DNA from: G963665005 sp963665005
GTDB lineage: Bacteria; Bacillota; Clostridia; Christensenellales; SZUA-584
Assembly (NCBI GenBank): GCA_963665005.2
Contig: CAXXTQ010000001.1
Span: 806,001-870,000, forward strand
Direction of reading: 5' to 3'
DNA: 64,000 bases
Numbering within the stretch: the first letter of the stretch is position 1; the number at the start of each line of letters is the position of its first letter. Below the pieces are notes generated by a model. The model worked only from the letters and a program-made list of their open reading frames with translations. It did no database searches and was not told where the DNA came from. Below, in pieces: positions 41,618 to 49,462 of the stretch. Position numbers and translations under genes: made by a program.

Positions 41618-43075
41618 ATGGAGAGATTGAGAATCAGATACGATAAAATTATCAGCGATTTGACAAGCAGGGATATTAATCTTACAAAACGCGTTATAAA
41701 ATATCCGGGGTGCAGCGCTGCGGTGCTTTTTATCAAGGAGCTTACGCAAAGGCAGGCGCTTGCAAACCTTATAATCAAGCCTATGGCAGAGAGTTGCAGA
41801 GAGACGCACATTACCGCAAAAAAGACGATCGAGAGTATCATTTATGCGGATGACTGTAAAATAGAGACAGATGAGAAAAAAATAGCAACGTATATCCTTG
41901 CCGGTATGGCAGTTATTCTCTTTTCGAATGATATAAGCTATATCACTGTAAATCTAAAGCAGGTGGAAAAGCGGGCAATCCCCAAGCCTGAAGTAACTTA
42001 TACAATTCGCGGCCCGAAAGATTGTTTTATAGAAGACCTTGATACAAACATCTCTTTGATAAGATACCGCATAAAAAATGATAAGCTTCGCATAAAGATA
42101 CAAGAAGTAGGGGACAGAACAAAAACACGTGTTGCTGTCGTATACATAGAAGATATAGCAGACGATGTTTGTGTCAAAGAAGTAAAAAAAAGAATAAATA
42201 ATATAAGCATAGACGGAATACTCGAATCGGGAGAACTTCAGGCGTTTATGCTTAACAGAAAGAGCAATTTATTTCCGCAGATGGGGCTGATAGAACGCTC
42301 TGATATGGCCGGGGGAGCTTTGCTCGAAGGAAAAGTGTTAACGATAGTCGACGGAAGCGGATGGGTGCTTGTTGCACCGAAGGTCTTCAGCGAGTTTATG
42401 TGGTCCTGTGAAGATTTCTATGATAACAAATATTTAGGAGTTTTTTTAAGAGTTTTGCGAGTCATTGCACTCTTTTTATCTCTTAGCCTGTCTTCTTTTT
42501 ATATAGGTTTAGTTTCTTTTCACAACGATATTCTGCCCAGCAGCTATATGATCTCTATTGCAGAGACAAGGGTGAGAGTACCTTTTAATGCTTTTGTTGA
42601 GGTGCTGCTTATTGAAATAATAGTAGAGCTTATTCACGAATCTTTAATTCGGGTACCCACAAAGATAGGTACCGCTATAGGTATTGTAGGAGCTATTATT
42701 ATAGGACAGGCGGCAGTATCTGCAGGTGTATTCAGTCCGCTCTTACTGATTATTGTTTCTATTTCTTTAATTGCTTCGTTTGTCCCCACTGATTATACGA
42801 TAATGAATCCTTTTAGGTTGCTCAAATTTGTGTTTATATTTGCGACGGGCGCTTTTGGTTTTTTTGGTTTTACATTGGTGGCAACTGTAATGCTTGCTAA
42901 CCTTGTGTCTATAAACACGTTTGGAGTGCCGTATATGGCGCCAGCTGCACCTTATCTGAAGAAAGATTTTAAGAAATCTTTCGTTTATAATAAGACAATG
43001 GCGCCCATGAGGCCTAAATTTTTAAGATTAAAAGATAAATACCGCGGAACGGGAAATAAAAATCAAAAATTATAA
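41618..43075 (+). CDS. Spore germination protein, GerAA family
   Basis: A 485-aa protein. The N-terminal soluble domain (to about residue 270) includes EVTYTIRGPKDCFIEDL and NISLIRYRI, and four to six membrane segments follow (FLRVLRVIALFLSLSLSSFY; GAIIIGQAAVSAGVFSPLLL), as in all GerAA proteins. It is the channel-forming subunit of the receptor. AGGTGA precedes the ATG at 41618. The gene order here is B-C-A rather than the usual A-B-C. Confidence 0.9.
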   Translation: MERLRIRYDKIISDLTSRDINLTKRVIKYPGCSAAVLFIKELTQRQALANLIIKPMAESCRETHITAKKTIESIIYADDCKIETDEKKIATYILAGMAVILFSNDISYITVNLKQVEKRAIPKPEVTYTIRGPKDCFIEDLDTNISLIRYRIKNDKLRIKIQEVGDRTKTRVAVVYIEDIADDVCVKEVKKRINNISIDGILESGELQAFMLNRKSNLFPQMGLIERSDMAGGALLEGKVLTIVDGSGWVLVAPKVFSEFMWSCEDFYDNKYLGVFLRVLRVIALFLSLSLSSFYIGLVSFHNDILPSSYMISIAETRVRVPFNAFVEVLLIEIIVELIHESLIRVPTKIGTAIGIVGAIIIGQAAVSAGVFSPLLLIIVSISLIASFVPTDYTIMNPFRLLKFVFIFATGAFGFFGFTLVATVMLANLVSINTFGVPYMAPAAPYLKKDFKKSFVYNKTMAPMRPKFLRLKDKYRGTGNKNQKL

Positions 43076-43168
43076 AGCCAAGTAAGTTTATATAAAGGTA
43101 TTTGTTATTTACATTATTGATTATATATTGTAAAATACTAGATAACGAATTGATATTGTGAGGAAAAA

Positions 43169-44281
43169 ATGGTAAAAACGCTTCATATCAGCAATCCAAA
43201 CCTCAAAACTAATAATAATATACTTGAAAAGGATAACTTTGATGACTATCAACTGGCCGCATCGTTAAATTCTATCAAAGCTTTTATTATAATTATCGGC
43301 TTAATAAATCTGGCGCTGATATTACCCGATTCTATTAATCTTAGCAGCACTGCTAATAAATTAGCGGCAGCGATTGTTTTCAGAGGAATTTACATATTAT
43401 TGGCAGCCTGCCTTTTTATATGGTTAAAAAAGATTAAAAATTTCAAAGTGCTTGCCTTTATTGTTACCGTATATGAGGTCATAGCAATTTTGCTATTTTT
43501 ATATATTTTGGATTTATATGATTCTCCTGATTATTTAATACAGCTCATGGGTGTTATGATAATAATTGTAGCTATATTTATAATACCTAATGTTTGGCTG
43601 AATACACTTATTGTCGCAACGCTGGTAGCGGCGGCTTTTATATTTTTTTCAATATTTGAAATTGAAGGTATTAGTTCAATGCAGATATGGGCAAGCGTAT
43701 TTTATCTTATAGCCCAAATTGCGTTATGCTCTTTGTTTACTTTTTGTTTTAAAAGGTACCAGTATGGTGAATTTTTAGCGAAAAACGAGCTCCGGAGTAT
43801 ATACTCTACAGATACGCTGACAAAGGTCGGCAACAGAAGAAAGCTTGAAGACGAAGCGGAAAAATGGATGGAGTTTTGCATTAGGCATAACCTTCAGCTG
43901 TCTTTAGTACTTATAGACATTGATAACCTAAAAACAATAAATGATGAATACGGGCATTTGGCCGGAGATTCTATATTATATGAAACAGCGCAGGTGATGC
44001 GTTCTCAGCTTAGGAAAAATGATGTCTGCGTAAGATGGGGAGGCGATGAGTTTGTTCTACTTTTGCCGTATACCGATGTTGACGAAGCTATGAAACTGTC
44101 CGAGAGAATTCGAGTATCAATAGCTAACCTTAAAATAAACGACAAGGTTGCCACTACCTGCAGCTTTGGTATCACGTCAATGAGAAGAGGCGATAATTTG
44201 GACCAGATATTGCACCGTGCCGACAGTTCAATGTATTTAGCGAAAGAACATGGCAAAAACCGGGTCGAGATAGAGGACTAG
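43169..44281 (+). CDS. Membrane-bound diguanylate cyclase (GGDEF)
   Basis: A 370-aa protein with about six membrane spans in residues 35-205 and a C-terminal GGDEF domain with the intact active site RWGGDEFVLL and the start motif DTLTKVGNRRKLED. It should make cyclic di-GMP from two GTP at the membrane. The inhibitory RxxD site is not obvious at its usual place five residues before GGDEF (RKNDVCVRWGGDEF). No sensory domain is recognisable. Transcribed alone. Confidence 0.9.
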   Translation: MVKTLHISNPNLKTNNNILEKDNFDDYQLAASLNSIKAFIIIIGLINLALILPDSINLSSTANKLAAAIVFRGIYILLAACLFIWLKKIKNFKVLAFIVTVYEVIAILLFLYILDLYDSPDYLIQLMGVMIIIVAIFIIPNVWLNTLIVATLVAAAFIFFSIFEIEGISSMQIWASVFYLIAQIALCSLFTFCFKRYQYGEFLAKNELRSIYSTDTLTKVGNRRKLEDEAEKWMEFCIRHNLQLSLVLIDIDNLKTINDEYGHLAGDSILYETAQVMRSQLRKNDVCVRWGGDEFVLLLPYTDVDEAMKLSERIRVSIANLKINDKVATTCSFGITSMRRGDNLDQILHRADSSMYLAKEHGKNRVEIED

Positions 44282-44434
44282 GGCTTTTTAACCTTTCAAA
44301 ATTCAAATAAGTTTTCTTATAAATATCTATTTTTAAAAAATTCATAGAATAATTAAATTTAATGTTTCTAATTTCAAAAACCCGTTTATATATAATTTAT
44401 CAAGATATATTAACGGAGATTGGAAATTAATATT

Positions 44435-44773
44435 ATGAAAAAGATAATTGTTTTTGCAATTATAGTTTTTTTTATGCTTTCCGGATGTGTTGAAAAAAAT
44501 AATAATGATACCGAGGCGGTTCAGGAAGATTGTACAATCGTAATTGGATCGGATGAATCTAGCGTTACTATAACGCAGGACGAGCCGGATTTACCTCTAT
44601 ATACACCGACGGCTAAAATCGAGGAAGATTCTAAAGAAGTTATTCAAGAAGAAACTGATGAAAAAAGCAATGAAACTTCTGCTTCGGATACGAAGCAAGA
44701 GTTAGATGAACTTGAAAATCTGCTTGAGGGGCTAAACGGAGCAGATTTTGGAGATATAGAATATTCAGAATAA
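44435..44773 (+). CDS. Small acidic lipoprotein of unknown function
   Basis: A 112-aa protein with a lipoprotein signal (IIVFAIIVFFMLSGCVEK) and then a low-complexity, very acidic, Thr/Ser/Glu-rich chain ending LENLLEGLNGADFGDIEYSE. No domain is recognised. It is 15 nt upstream of another secreted unknown protein, so they form a small operon. The TTG at 44420 sits inside the GGAGATTGG region and is rejected as the start. Confidence 0.65.
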   Translation: MKKIIVFAIIVFFMLSGCVEKNNNDTEAVQEDCTIVIGSDESSVTITQDEPDLPLYTPTAKIEEDSKEVIQEETDEKSNETSASDTKQELDELENLLEGLNGADFGDIEYSE

Positions 44774-44788
44774 AAAAGGAGGGACTAA

Positions 44789-45412
44789 ATGAAAAAAATA
44801 TTTACAGCAATAATTGTTCTAATTATCGTACTTTCACTGTTTGTAACCAGCGCTTTTGCCGTTAAGCCCGAAGACAAGTCGAATAAAAAAGACAGCACTG
44901 AACAATCAGCGGATCAAGAGGATGAACAGCAGGAGGACAAAAAGCCTAATGAAAAGCGCGATGCTAAAGCGTTGTTCAGAGAATCAACAAAAGCATTGAT
45001 TGAGCAGATACATGCAAATCGCGAAGAGTGGGGAAAGCTTGGCGATGATCAGGATGCGCTAAGCGACAGCATTGAAGCTAAAACAGCGGCGATAAAGGAG
45101 AACGGCATGGCACTAGATGAAGCATCGCTCGCATTGATAAAAGAAAAAATGGCCGAAGTAAAGGGGTTAAAAGCACAAAGCAAAGAGCTTAAAGGACAGA
45201 TTCATGCGCTCTGGAAAAAATATATAGAAGCAAAGAAAATTTCTGATACACAAGCGGCTGTATCTGTGCTTGAAAGCCTTATTTCCAAGCAGGAATCAAG
45301 AATACAGCTTAGGATACAACTTATAGGAGTGCTCGGTGAGATAAACGATGCGCTCGATAATGCCGGGGTGGTTGCATCGGCAGAGCCCGAAGAAGATCGG
45401 GAAGACGACTGA
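44789..45412 (+). CDS. Secreted, coiled-coil protein of unknown function
   Basis: A 207-aa protein with a clean signal peptide (IVLIIVLSLFVTSAFA, cleavage after AFA), a charged low-complexity stretch (residues 25-60, KKDSTEQSADQEDEQQEDKK), then about 120 residues of amphipathic helices likely to form a coiled coil (KALIEQIHANREEWGKLGDD; GLKAQSKELKGQIHALWKKY). The tail is acidic. It has a strong AAGGAGGG site and shares a transcript with the preceding lipoprotein gene. Function unknown. Confidence 0.7.
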   Translation: MKKIFTAIIVLIIVLSLFVTSAFAVKPEDKSNKKDSTEQSADQEDEQQEDKKPNEKRDAKALFRESTKALIEQIHANREEWGKLGDDQDALSDSIEAKTAAIKENGMALDEASLALIKEKMAEVKGLKAQSKELKGQIHALWKKYIEAKKISDTQAAVSVLESLISKQESRIQLRIQLIGVLGEINDALDNAGVVASAEPEEDREDD

Positions 45413-45438
45413 AAGCAAGAGTAATAATATAATATGCC

Positions 45439-45470
45439 GAAATAAGCGCTCGTAAACGAACGCTTATTTC
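45439..45470. terminator. Inverted repeat after the coiled-coil protein gene
   Basis: GAAATAAGCGCTCG-TAAA-CGAACGCTTATTTC: a hairpin with 10-bp outer arms and inner pairs. No long T run, so on its own it is a weak terminator. Confidence 0.55.
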
Positions 45471-45485
45471 AATTTCGCAATAAAG

Positions 45486-45517
45486 AAAAAGGGCATGAGT
45501 GTGCCCTTTTTATCTTT
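45486..45517 (+). terminator. Rho-independent terminator
   Basis: AAAAAGGGCA-TGAGTG-TGCCCTTTTT followed by ATCTTTTTTT, next to the preceding inverted repeat. Confidence 0.85.
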
Positions 45518-45540
45518 TTTTGACATAAATGAAGAAACAT

Positions 45541-45642
45541 TTAGCAGCAGCCTTTATGTCCGCCAGGCCATGGGCCGCCATGGCTGTCGCCGCAGCAGCA
45601 GCAGAGCAGCAGTATTATTAATAAACAATTGTTACCGTACAT
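45541..45642 (-). CDS. 33-aa cysteine/glycine-rich membrane microprotein
   Basis: A 33-codon gene with a near-ideal ribosome binding site (AAGGTGGTGAT, five bases before the ATG). The product starts MYGNNCLLIILLLCCCCGD: a hydrophobic stretch with CCCC, then GGPWPGGHKGCC. Seven of 33 residues are cysteine. It is too short for routine gene callers. The mix of a short hydrophobic helix, clustered cysteines and Gly/His/Pro tail suggests a small membrane or spore-coat-like peptide, possibly metal binding; that is inference. It lies between a terminator and the PadR promoter, divergent from padR. Confidence 0.62.
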   Translation of the reverse strand: MYGNNCLLIILLLCCCCGDSHGGPWPGGHKGCC

Positions 45643-45743
45643 ATATATCACCACCTTGTAAATATAAAGGTTAATTTAAACTATTCAAAAAATCTAAATT
45701 ATGTGAGCAATTTTTAAAAAATCAAGAATATAAAAATATTATG

Positions 45744-45801
45744 TTGCATTATTCAGTAGTGCATGGTATATTGTACCTAGCTACTGGATATAATATAGTA
45801 G
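45744..45801 (+). promoter_or_regulatory. padR promoter with candidate operator
   Basis: TTGCAT (45744-45749), 17 nt, TATATT (45767-45772), followed by the inverted repeat CTACT-N11-AGTAG (45781-45801) at the expected transcription start. PadR proteins usually bind such dyads to repress their own operon; binding here is inferred. Confidence 0.45.
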
Positions 45802-45827
45802 TAGATATTAGCCAGAGGGGGGGACTA

Positions 45828-46157
45828 ATGAATACACAATTTAAAAAAGGAGCGCTTGATCTTTGTGTTCTTACTCTTTTAAAAAAGCATGACGCTTACG
45901 GCTATGAGCTTGCGGATAAGATTTCATCGCAAATCCAAATTGCCGAAGGAACGCTTTACCCTTTGCTCCGCAAGCTAAAGGCAGACGGCCTTTGCGAAAC
46001 TTATCTTTCGGAAGATTCGGCAGGGCCGCCGAGAAAATATTACAGATTGACGATTAAAGGAATTAACGAACAAAAAGATATGGAAAAGCAATGGATATCT
46101 TTTGTACAAAGCGTAAGTAATATTATGAAGGAGAAATCGGAGGAAGAAGAAAAATGA
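45828..46157 (+). CDS. PadR-family transcriptional regulator
   Basis: A 109-aa winged-helix protein: KKGALDLCVLTLLKKHDAYG, AEGTLYPLLRKLKADGLCET and GPPRKYYRLTIKG are the family signature (PadR, short type with one C-terminal helix). The start at 45828 follows AGAGGGGGGG. The coding end overlaps the next gene by 4 nt (ATGA), giving an operon of padR and two short-chain dehydrogenases. It likely represses that operon until a small molecule binds. Confidence 0.9.
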   Translation: MNTQFKKGALDLCVLTLLKKHDAYGYELADKISSQIQIAEGTLYPLLRKLKADGLCETYLSEDSAGPPRKYYRLTIKGINEQKDMEKQWISFVQSVSNIMKEKSEEEEK

Positions 46158-47017
46158 AAACTATCGTAATAACTGGTGCTACATCGGGAATAGGATATGC
46201 GGCGGCTAATCTGCTTGCGGCTCAAGACAGCCGTATTATAGCTGTCGGAAGAACTAAAGAAAATTGCATAGCTGCGGCGGATAAAATAAAGAGCGCGAAT
46301 CCAAATGCACAAATTGTATTTTTTTACGGTGATTTAGCTCAGCAGAGCGAGGTGAATAATATAGCTGACGAAATCGGCGAATATTTGGATAAAAACTGCG
46401 GCGGCGCACTTGATGTACTTATAAACAACGCGGGCGCTATAAGAAACTGGTACACCACCACGCAAGAGGGGTATGAAACACAGTTTGCAATTAATCATCT
46501 TTCGGGGTTTTTGCTTACTCACCGATTATTCCATTATCTTAAAAAAGCGGGCGGCAGAATAATTATTACGGGCAGCCGTTCGCATATGCATGGGAAAATC
46601 CGCTGGAAAGATATAATGTTCAAAAAGCATTATAATACAATACTCGTTTATAAACAGGCTAAGCTATGCAATATAATGTTTGCCAAAGAATTTAACCGCC
46701 GCTTTGCGAACTGCGGCGTGAAAGCTTATGTGGTTGACCCGGGGCTTGTCAACACCGACATAGGCAGCAAGCAAACGAGCGGAATAGTAAACCGGTTTTG
46801 GAATCTGCGAAAAAAGCATGGCGATTCGCCCGAGATTTCGGCGCAGAATTATGTTTATCTGAGCAACAAGCTGCCGGCGCCAGAGGGGTTATATTATCGT
46901 CTGTGCTGTGAGCGCAGATACGATAAAAGCGTGGATAACGAACAAGAGACAAACAGATTATTCAAACTTAGCGAGAAGCTTTGCGGTATAGATAGATTTG
47001 GAGAAATAAAAAAATGA
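46154..47017 (+). CDS. Short-chain dehydrogenase/reductase (SDR), first copy
   Basis: A 287-aa SDR: cofactor motif TGATSGIGYAA, NNAG in DVLINNAGA and a catalytic-site region with SRSHMHGKIRW ... YKQAK; the Tyr-x-x-x-Lys motif reads YKQAK. The sequence resembles WW-domain-oxidoreductase/retinol-dehydrogenase-like SDRs that act on lipids or steroids. The C-terminus ends with a short basic segment. The gene overlaps padR and the next SDR gene by 4 nt each, so the three are one coupled unit. Substrate unknown. Confidence 0.87.
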   Translation: MKTIVITGATSGIGYAAANLLAAQDSRIIAVGRTKENCIAAADKIKSANPNAQIVFFYGDLAQQSEVNNIADEIGEYLDKNCGGALDVLINNAGAIRNWYTTTQEGYETQFAINHLSGFLLTHRLFHYLKKAGGRIIITGSRSHMHGKIRWKDIMFKKHYNTILVYKQAKLCNIMFAKEFNRRFANCGVKAYVVDPGLVNTDIGSKQTSGIVNRFWNLRKKHGDSPEISAQNYVYLSNKLPAPEGLYYRLCCERRYDKSVDNEQETNRLFKLSEKLCGIDRFGEIKK

Positions 47018-47829
47018 CAGCATTAATTACGGGGGCGAGCGGCGGTTTAGGGCGTGCCATGGCAACAGAATGTGCCGCCCGAGGCTGCGACCTTTTTCTG
47101 ACAGACGTAAGCGAAGAGAATTTAAAGCAGATAAAGCAGGGAATAATTCGGCAGTACGATGTTGCCGTATATCAAAAAGCCTGCGATCTTACGGACGAGA
47201 GCGCTGTAAAAGAATTGTTCCATTATATAAAAGAAGAGAAAATTCGCTTAACGATGCTTTTAAACATCGCCGGAATAGATTTTGAAGGGGGATTTTTAGA
47301 CAGGGAAAGCGATAAAATAACAGACATAATACAGCTCAATGTTGAGGCAACTTTAAGAGTTACGCACGCCGCTTTGAAAAACAGAGATGAGAAAGAAAGG
47401 TTCTATATTCTAATAGTATCAAGCCTTGCCTCGCAATATCCTATTCCGTTAAAAGCGACATATGCAGCATCCAAACGTTTTCTGCTCGATTTTTCTATCG
47501 CCCTTCGGCAAGAGCTTAAGAATAAAAATGTAAGAGTGCTTGCTCTTTGCCCGGGAGGCCTTCCGACGACTAAAGAAGCGCAGAGCGGTATCGCCGCACA
47601 GGGTATCTGGGGAAGCCTTACTACAAACAGCCTGCCGGCCGTGGCGAACAAAACGGTATCAAAAATGATTTCGGGAAAAAGTGTATATATCCCCGGCTTT
47701 ATAAATTCTTCGCTTTGCTTTGCCGGAAAAATCGTGCCAAGAACTTTGATAGCGAGTCTTTTATATAAGCGTTGGAATTCCGCGCAGAATAAATGGCTGA
47801 CTAATGACAAGCAAATGAAATTGCTGTGA
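47014..47829 (+). CDS. Short-chain dehydrogenase/reductase (SDR), second copy
   Basis: A 271-aa SDR of a different subfamily: TGASGGLGRAMATECAARG, NIAGIDFEG, catalytic Ser in VSSLASQYPIPL and Tyr/Lys in YAASKRFLLDF. The C-terminal portion (YIPGFINSSLCFAGKIVPR) has a hydrophobic patch that may bind membranes, like YqjQ/DltE-type proteins. It is not a recent duplicate of the first SDR. Last gene of the padR operon, followed by a bidirectional terminator. Confidence 0.87.
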   Translation: MTALITGASGGLGRAMATECAARGCDLFLTDVSEENLKQIKQGIIRQYDVAVYQKACDLTDESAVKELFHYIKEEKIRLTMLLNIAGIDFEGGFLDRESDKITDIIQLNVEATLRVTHAALKNRDEKERFYILIVSSLASQYPIPLKATYAASKRFLLDFSIALRQELKNKNVRVLALCPGGLPTTKEAQSGIAAQGIWGSLTTNSLPAVANKTVSKMISGKSVYIPGFINSSLCFAGKIVPRTLIASLLYKRWNSAQNKWLTNDKQMKLL

Positions 47830-47831
47830 TT

Positions 47832-47864
47832 TAAAACAAGCGCCATAATTTGGCGCTTGTTTTA
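47832..47864. terminator. Bidirectional terminator between convergent genes
   Basis: TAAAACAAGCGCCA and TGGCGCTTGTTTTA form a perfect stem around a 5-nt loop, with A and T runs on both sides. It serves the padR operon and the convergent LCP gene. Confidence 0.9.
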
Positions 47865-47879
47865 TAAATCTCATAGTTT

Positions 47880-48887
47880 CTATTTTCCTGTAAACGTCTG
47901 TACTGCGGTGACATCTTTTTCTTTATCATATATCATAGGCGGCATTCCGTCGTGCTGCTGGGTATCTATGACTTCGGGCACATGCAGAAACTGTGCGTCG
48001 TTCTCCAGGCAATAGATGGCTATGTCTGCGATTGTCTGCCATTTGCTCTCGGGGATATTAGTAGCGTAATTGCTTTTAACGTTAGCAGCGATAGTCATTA
48101 AATCTTCGCTTGTAAGCCCTGCAAGCTTAACAGCGGCAATAATGCCTTTAATGATATTAGAATGCCTGTCTCTGAAAATAAGTTCTTCGTCTTGAAGCCA
48201 GTTATCATTATTCTCTTGAACCGTATCGACAAAATATCCCGCGGTCTGCACTCCCGATAAAATCTGTTTACCAGTCTGTGTAATTTCGCTCCATACGATA
48301 CCCAGCATATCTACGAGATGCTCCGCCGCTTCGTTTATGGTAAGCTCTTCAATATTTATTTCGATTCCTTCAACAGCATCTACTATATCTATAACTCCGT
48401 TCATGTTCATGACTACCCAATAGTCTATATCAATTCCGAAATTTTCTTCGAAAACATTTACAGTTTCGTCCTCGCCGAATCTGCTGCATATGAACTGGGG
48501 CTGCATAATTTGCGTCGTGCCGTCATTTTCTACATCCAGCCCGAGATTATACGGAAAGGTAGTAAATTTCAGCGTTGCGTTTTGCGGATCGAGAGTAATT
48601 AATATATGCGTTAACATATAAGCATCTGCGTCATCTTTAGAAAAATCTTTATCCATTGAGCCTATCAGCAATATATTTGTAAGCTTTGCGCCTTCGGGCA
48701 TAGAATCCTGCTCCGGCTGCTGCGCGTTTTCTGAAGTATTTTGTGTTTCCTCTTCTGCCTCCGTATCCTGCAAACTTTCGGTATTTGCCGGCTCTGTCTG
48801 CTGGGCGTCATCCTGCGCGGGCGATGAACATGCGGCAATGCCTGTAAGCATAATCAATGCGGTCAACAAAAACAAAACTTTCTTCAT
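47880..48887 (-). CDS. LytR-CpsA-Psr (LCP) family lipoprotein
   Basis: A 335-aa protein starting MKKVLFLLTALIMLTG with the lipobox GIAACSS, then a Gln/Glu/Asn-rich linker and an LCP domain: LTNILLIGSMDKD, YMLTHILITLDPQN, FEENFGIDIDYWVVMNMNG, and the RDRHSNIIKGI segment holding the conserved arginines. LCP proteins attach glycopolymers to peptidoglycan, though this one has the less common lipoprotein anchor rather than a membrane helix and lacks some loop residues. It could also be a non-catalytic homologue. Confidence 0.72.
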   Translation of the reverse strand: MKKVLFLLTALIMLTGIAACSSPAQDDAQQTEPANTESLQDTEAEEETQNTSENAQQPEQDSMPEGAKLTNILLIGSMDKDFSKDDADAYMLTHILITLDPQNATLKFTTFPYNLGLDVENDGTTQIMQPQFICSRFGEDETVNVFEENFGIDIDYWVVMNMNGVIDIVDAVEGIEINIEELTINEAAEHLVDMLGIVWSEITQTGKQILSGVQTAGYFVDTVQENNDNWLQDEELIFRDRHSNIIKGIIAAVKLAGLTSEDLMTIAANVKSNYATNIPESKWQTIADIAIYCLENDAQFLHVPEVIDTQQHDGMPPMIYDKEKDVTAVQTFTGK

Positions 48888-48998
48888 AAAAATAATCTCA
48901 CTTTCCATTTAAATTGTACTATTGCGAAATATTAAGATTTAATAAGACTTTTTTATATTTTATAACTACAGGCGAATAATGTCAATTTTACGAAGCAT

Positions 48999-49160
48999 TC
49001 ATTTTTGTGTATCATCGACCCACTTTTTGGCTCTTTTTTTATCCAGTTCGCTGGGAATTGATACGTTTGTTTCGTCTTCAATTTCATTCGGGTTTATAAT
49101 CGGATAATAATCTTTTATTGATTTTAGTCTGTCTGTGTTCTTTTTATTTTTTCTGGTCAT
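48999..49160 (-). CDS. 53-aa hydrophilic small protein
   Basis: A 53-codon gene with a strong GGAGGAAGGC site before the ATG at 49160. The product is MTRKNKKNTDRLKSIKDYYP at the start and VSIPSELDKKRAKKWVDDTQ near the end. The C-terminal pattern (IPSE..., A-K-x-W-V-D) resembles small DUF3787-type spore surface proteins of clostridia, which is a tentative match from memory. It has no signal or membrane segment. It lies alone between the LCP gene and the trpB2 leader. Confidence 0.5.
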   Translation of the reverse strand: MTRKNKKNTDRLKSIKDYYPIINPNEIEDETNVSIPSELDKKRAKKWVDDTQK

Positions 49161-49305
49161 GCCTTCCTCCAAAAAGCGAAAATCTAATTTACTGTCATCT
49201 TTTATTATTGCTTTTTGAAGACAAAGATATTCATTACAATGCAGCTTTTATAAGTTATAAACCTTTTAAATAAGGGCACTTAACCGTATAATTTTATTTT
49301 TTCTA

Positions 49306-49335
49306 TTGACAATAAGTTTGTACATATCGTATACT
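49306..49335 (+). promoter_or_regulatory. Promoter of trpB2
   Basis: TTGACA (49306-49311), 18 nt, TATACT (49330-49335). The leader of about 120 nt contains a short AGATT tandem repeat (49390-49406) and a weak TTATTCTT/AAGAATA dyad near the ribosome binding site. I see no T-box or Trp-rich leader peptide. Confidence 0.6.
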
Positions 49336-49462
49336 TGAAAAAGTTCTATTAGAATGCATTTCTTGAGTTTTGGGTTCATATTCCCTTTTAGATTAGATTA
49401 GATTAGAAGAGGTTATGTTATTCTTATAAGAACAAATATAACAAGAATAGAGGAGATTAGTC

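Noticed and set aside
43076..43168. Cyclic-di-GMP riboswitch ahead of the diguanylate cyclase gene
   Set aside because: The conserved core of class I or II c-di-GMP riboswitches was not found, and the gap is only about 90 nt and AT-rich.
44282..44434. Small gene between the diguanylate cyclase and lipoprotein genes
   Set aside because: No frame with a start and ribosome binding site could be supported.
49306..49462. T-box or Trp attenuator upstream of trpB2
   Set aside because: No AGGGTGGNACCGCG antiterminator, no Trp-codon-rich leader peptide and no terminator-like hairpin with a T run in the leader.
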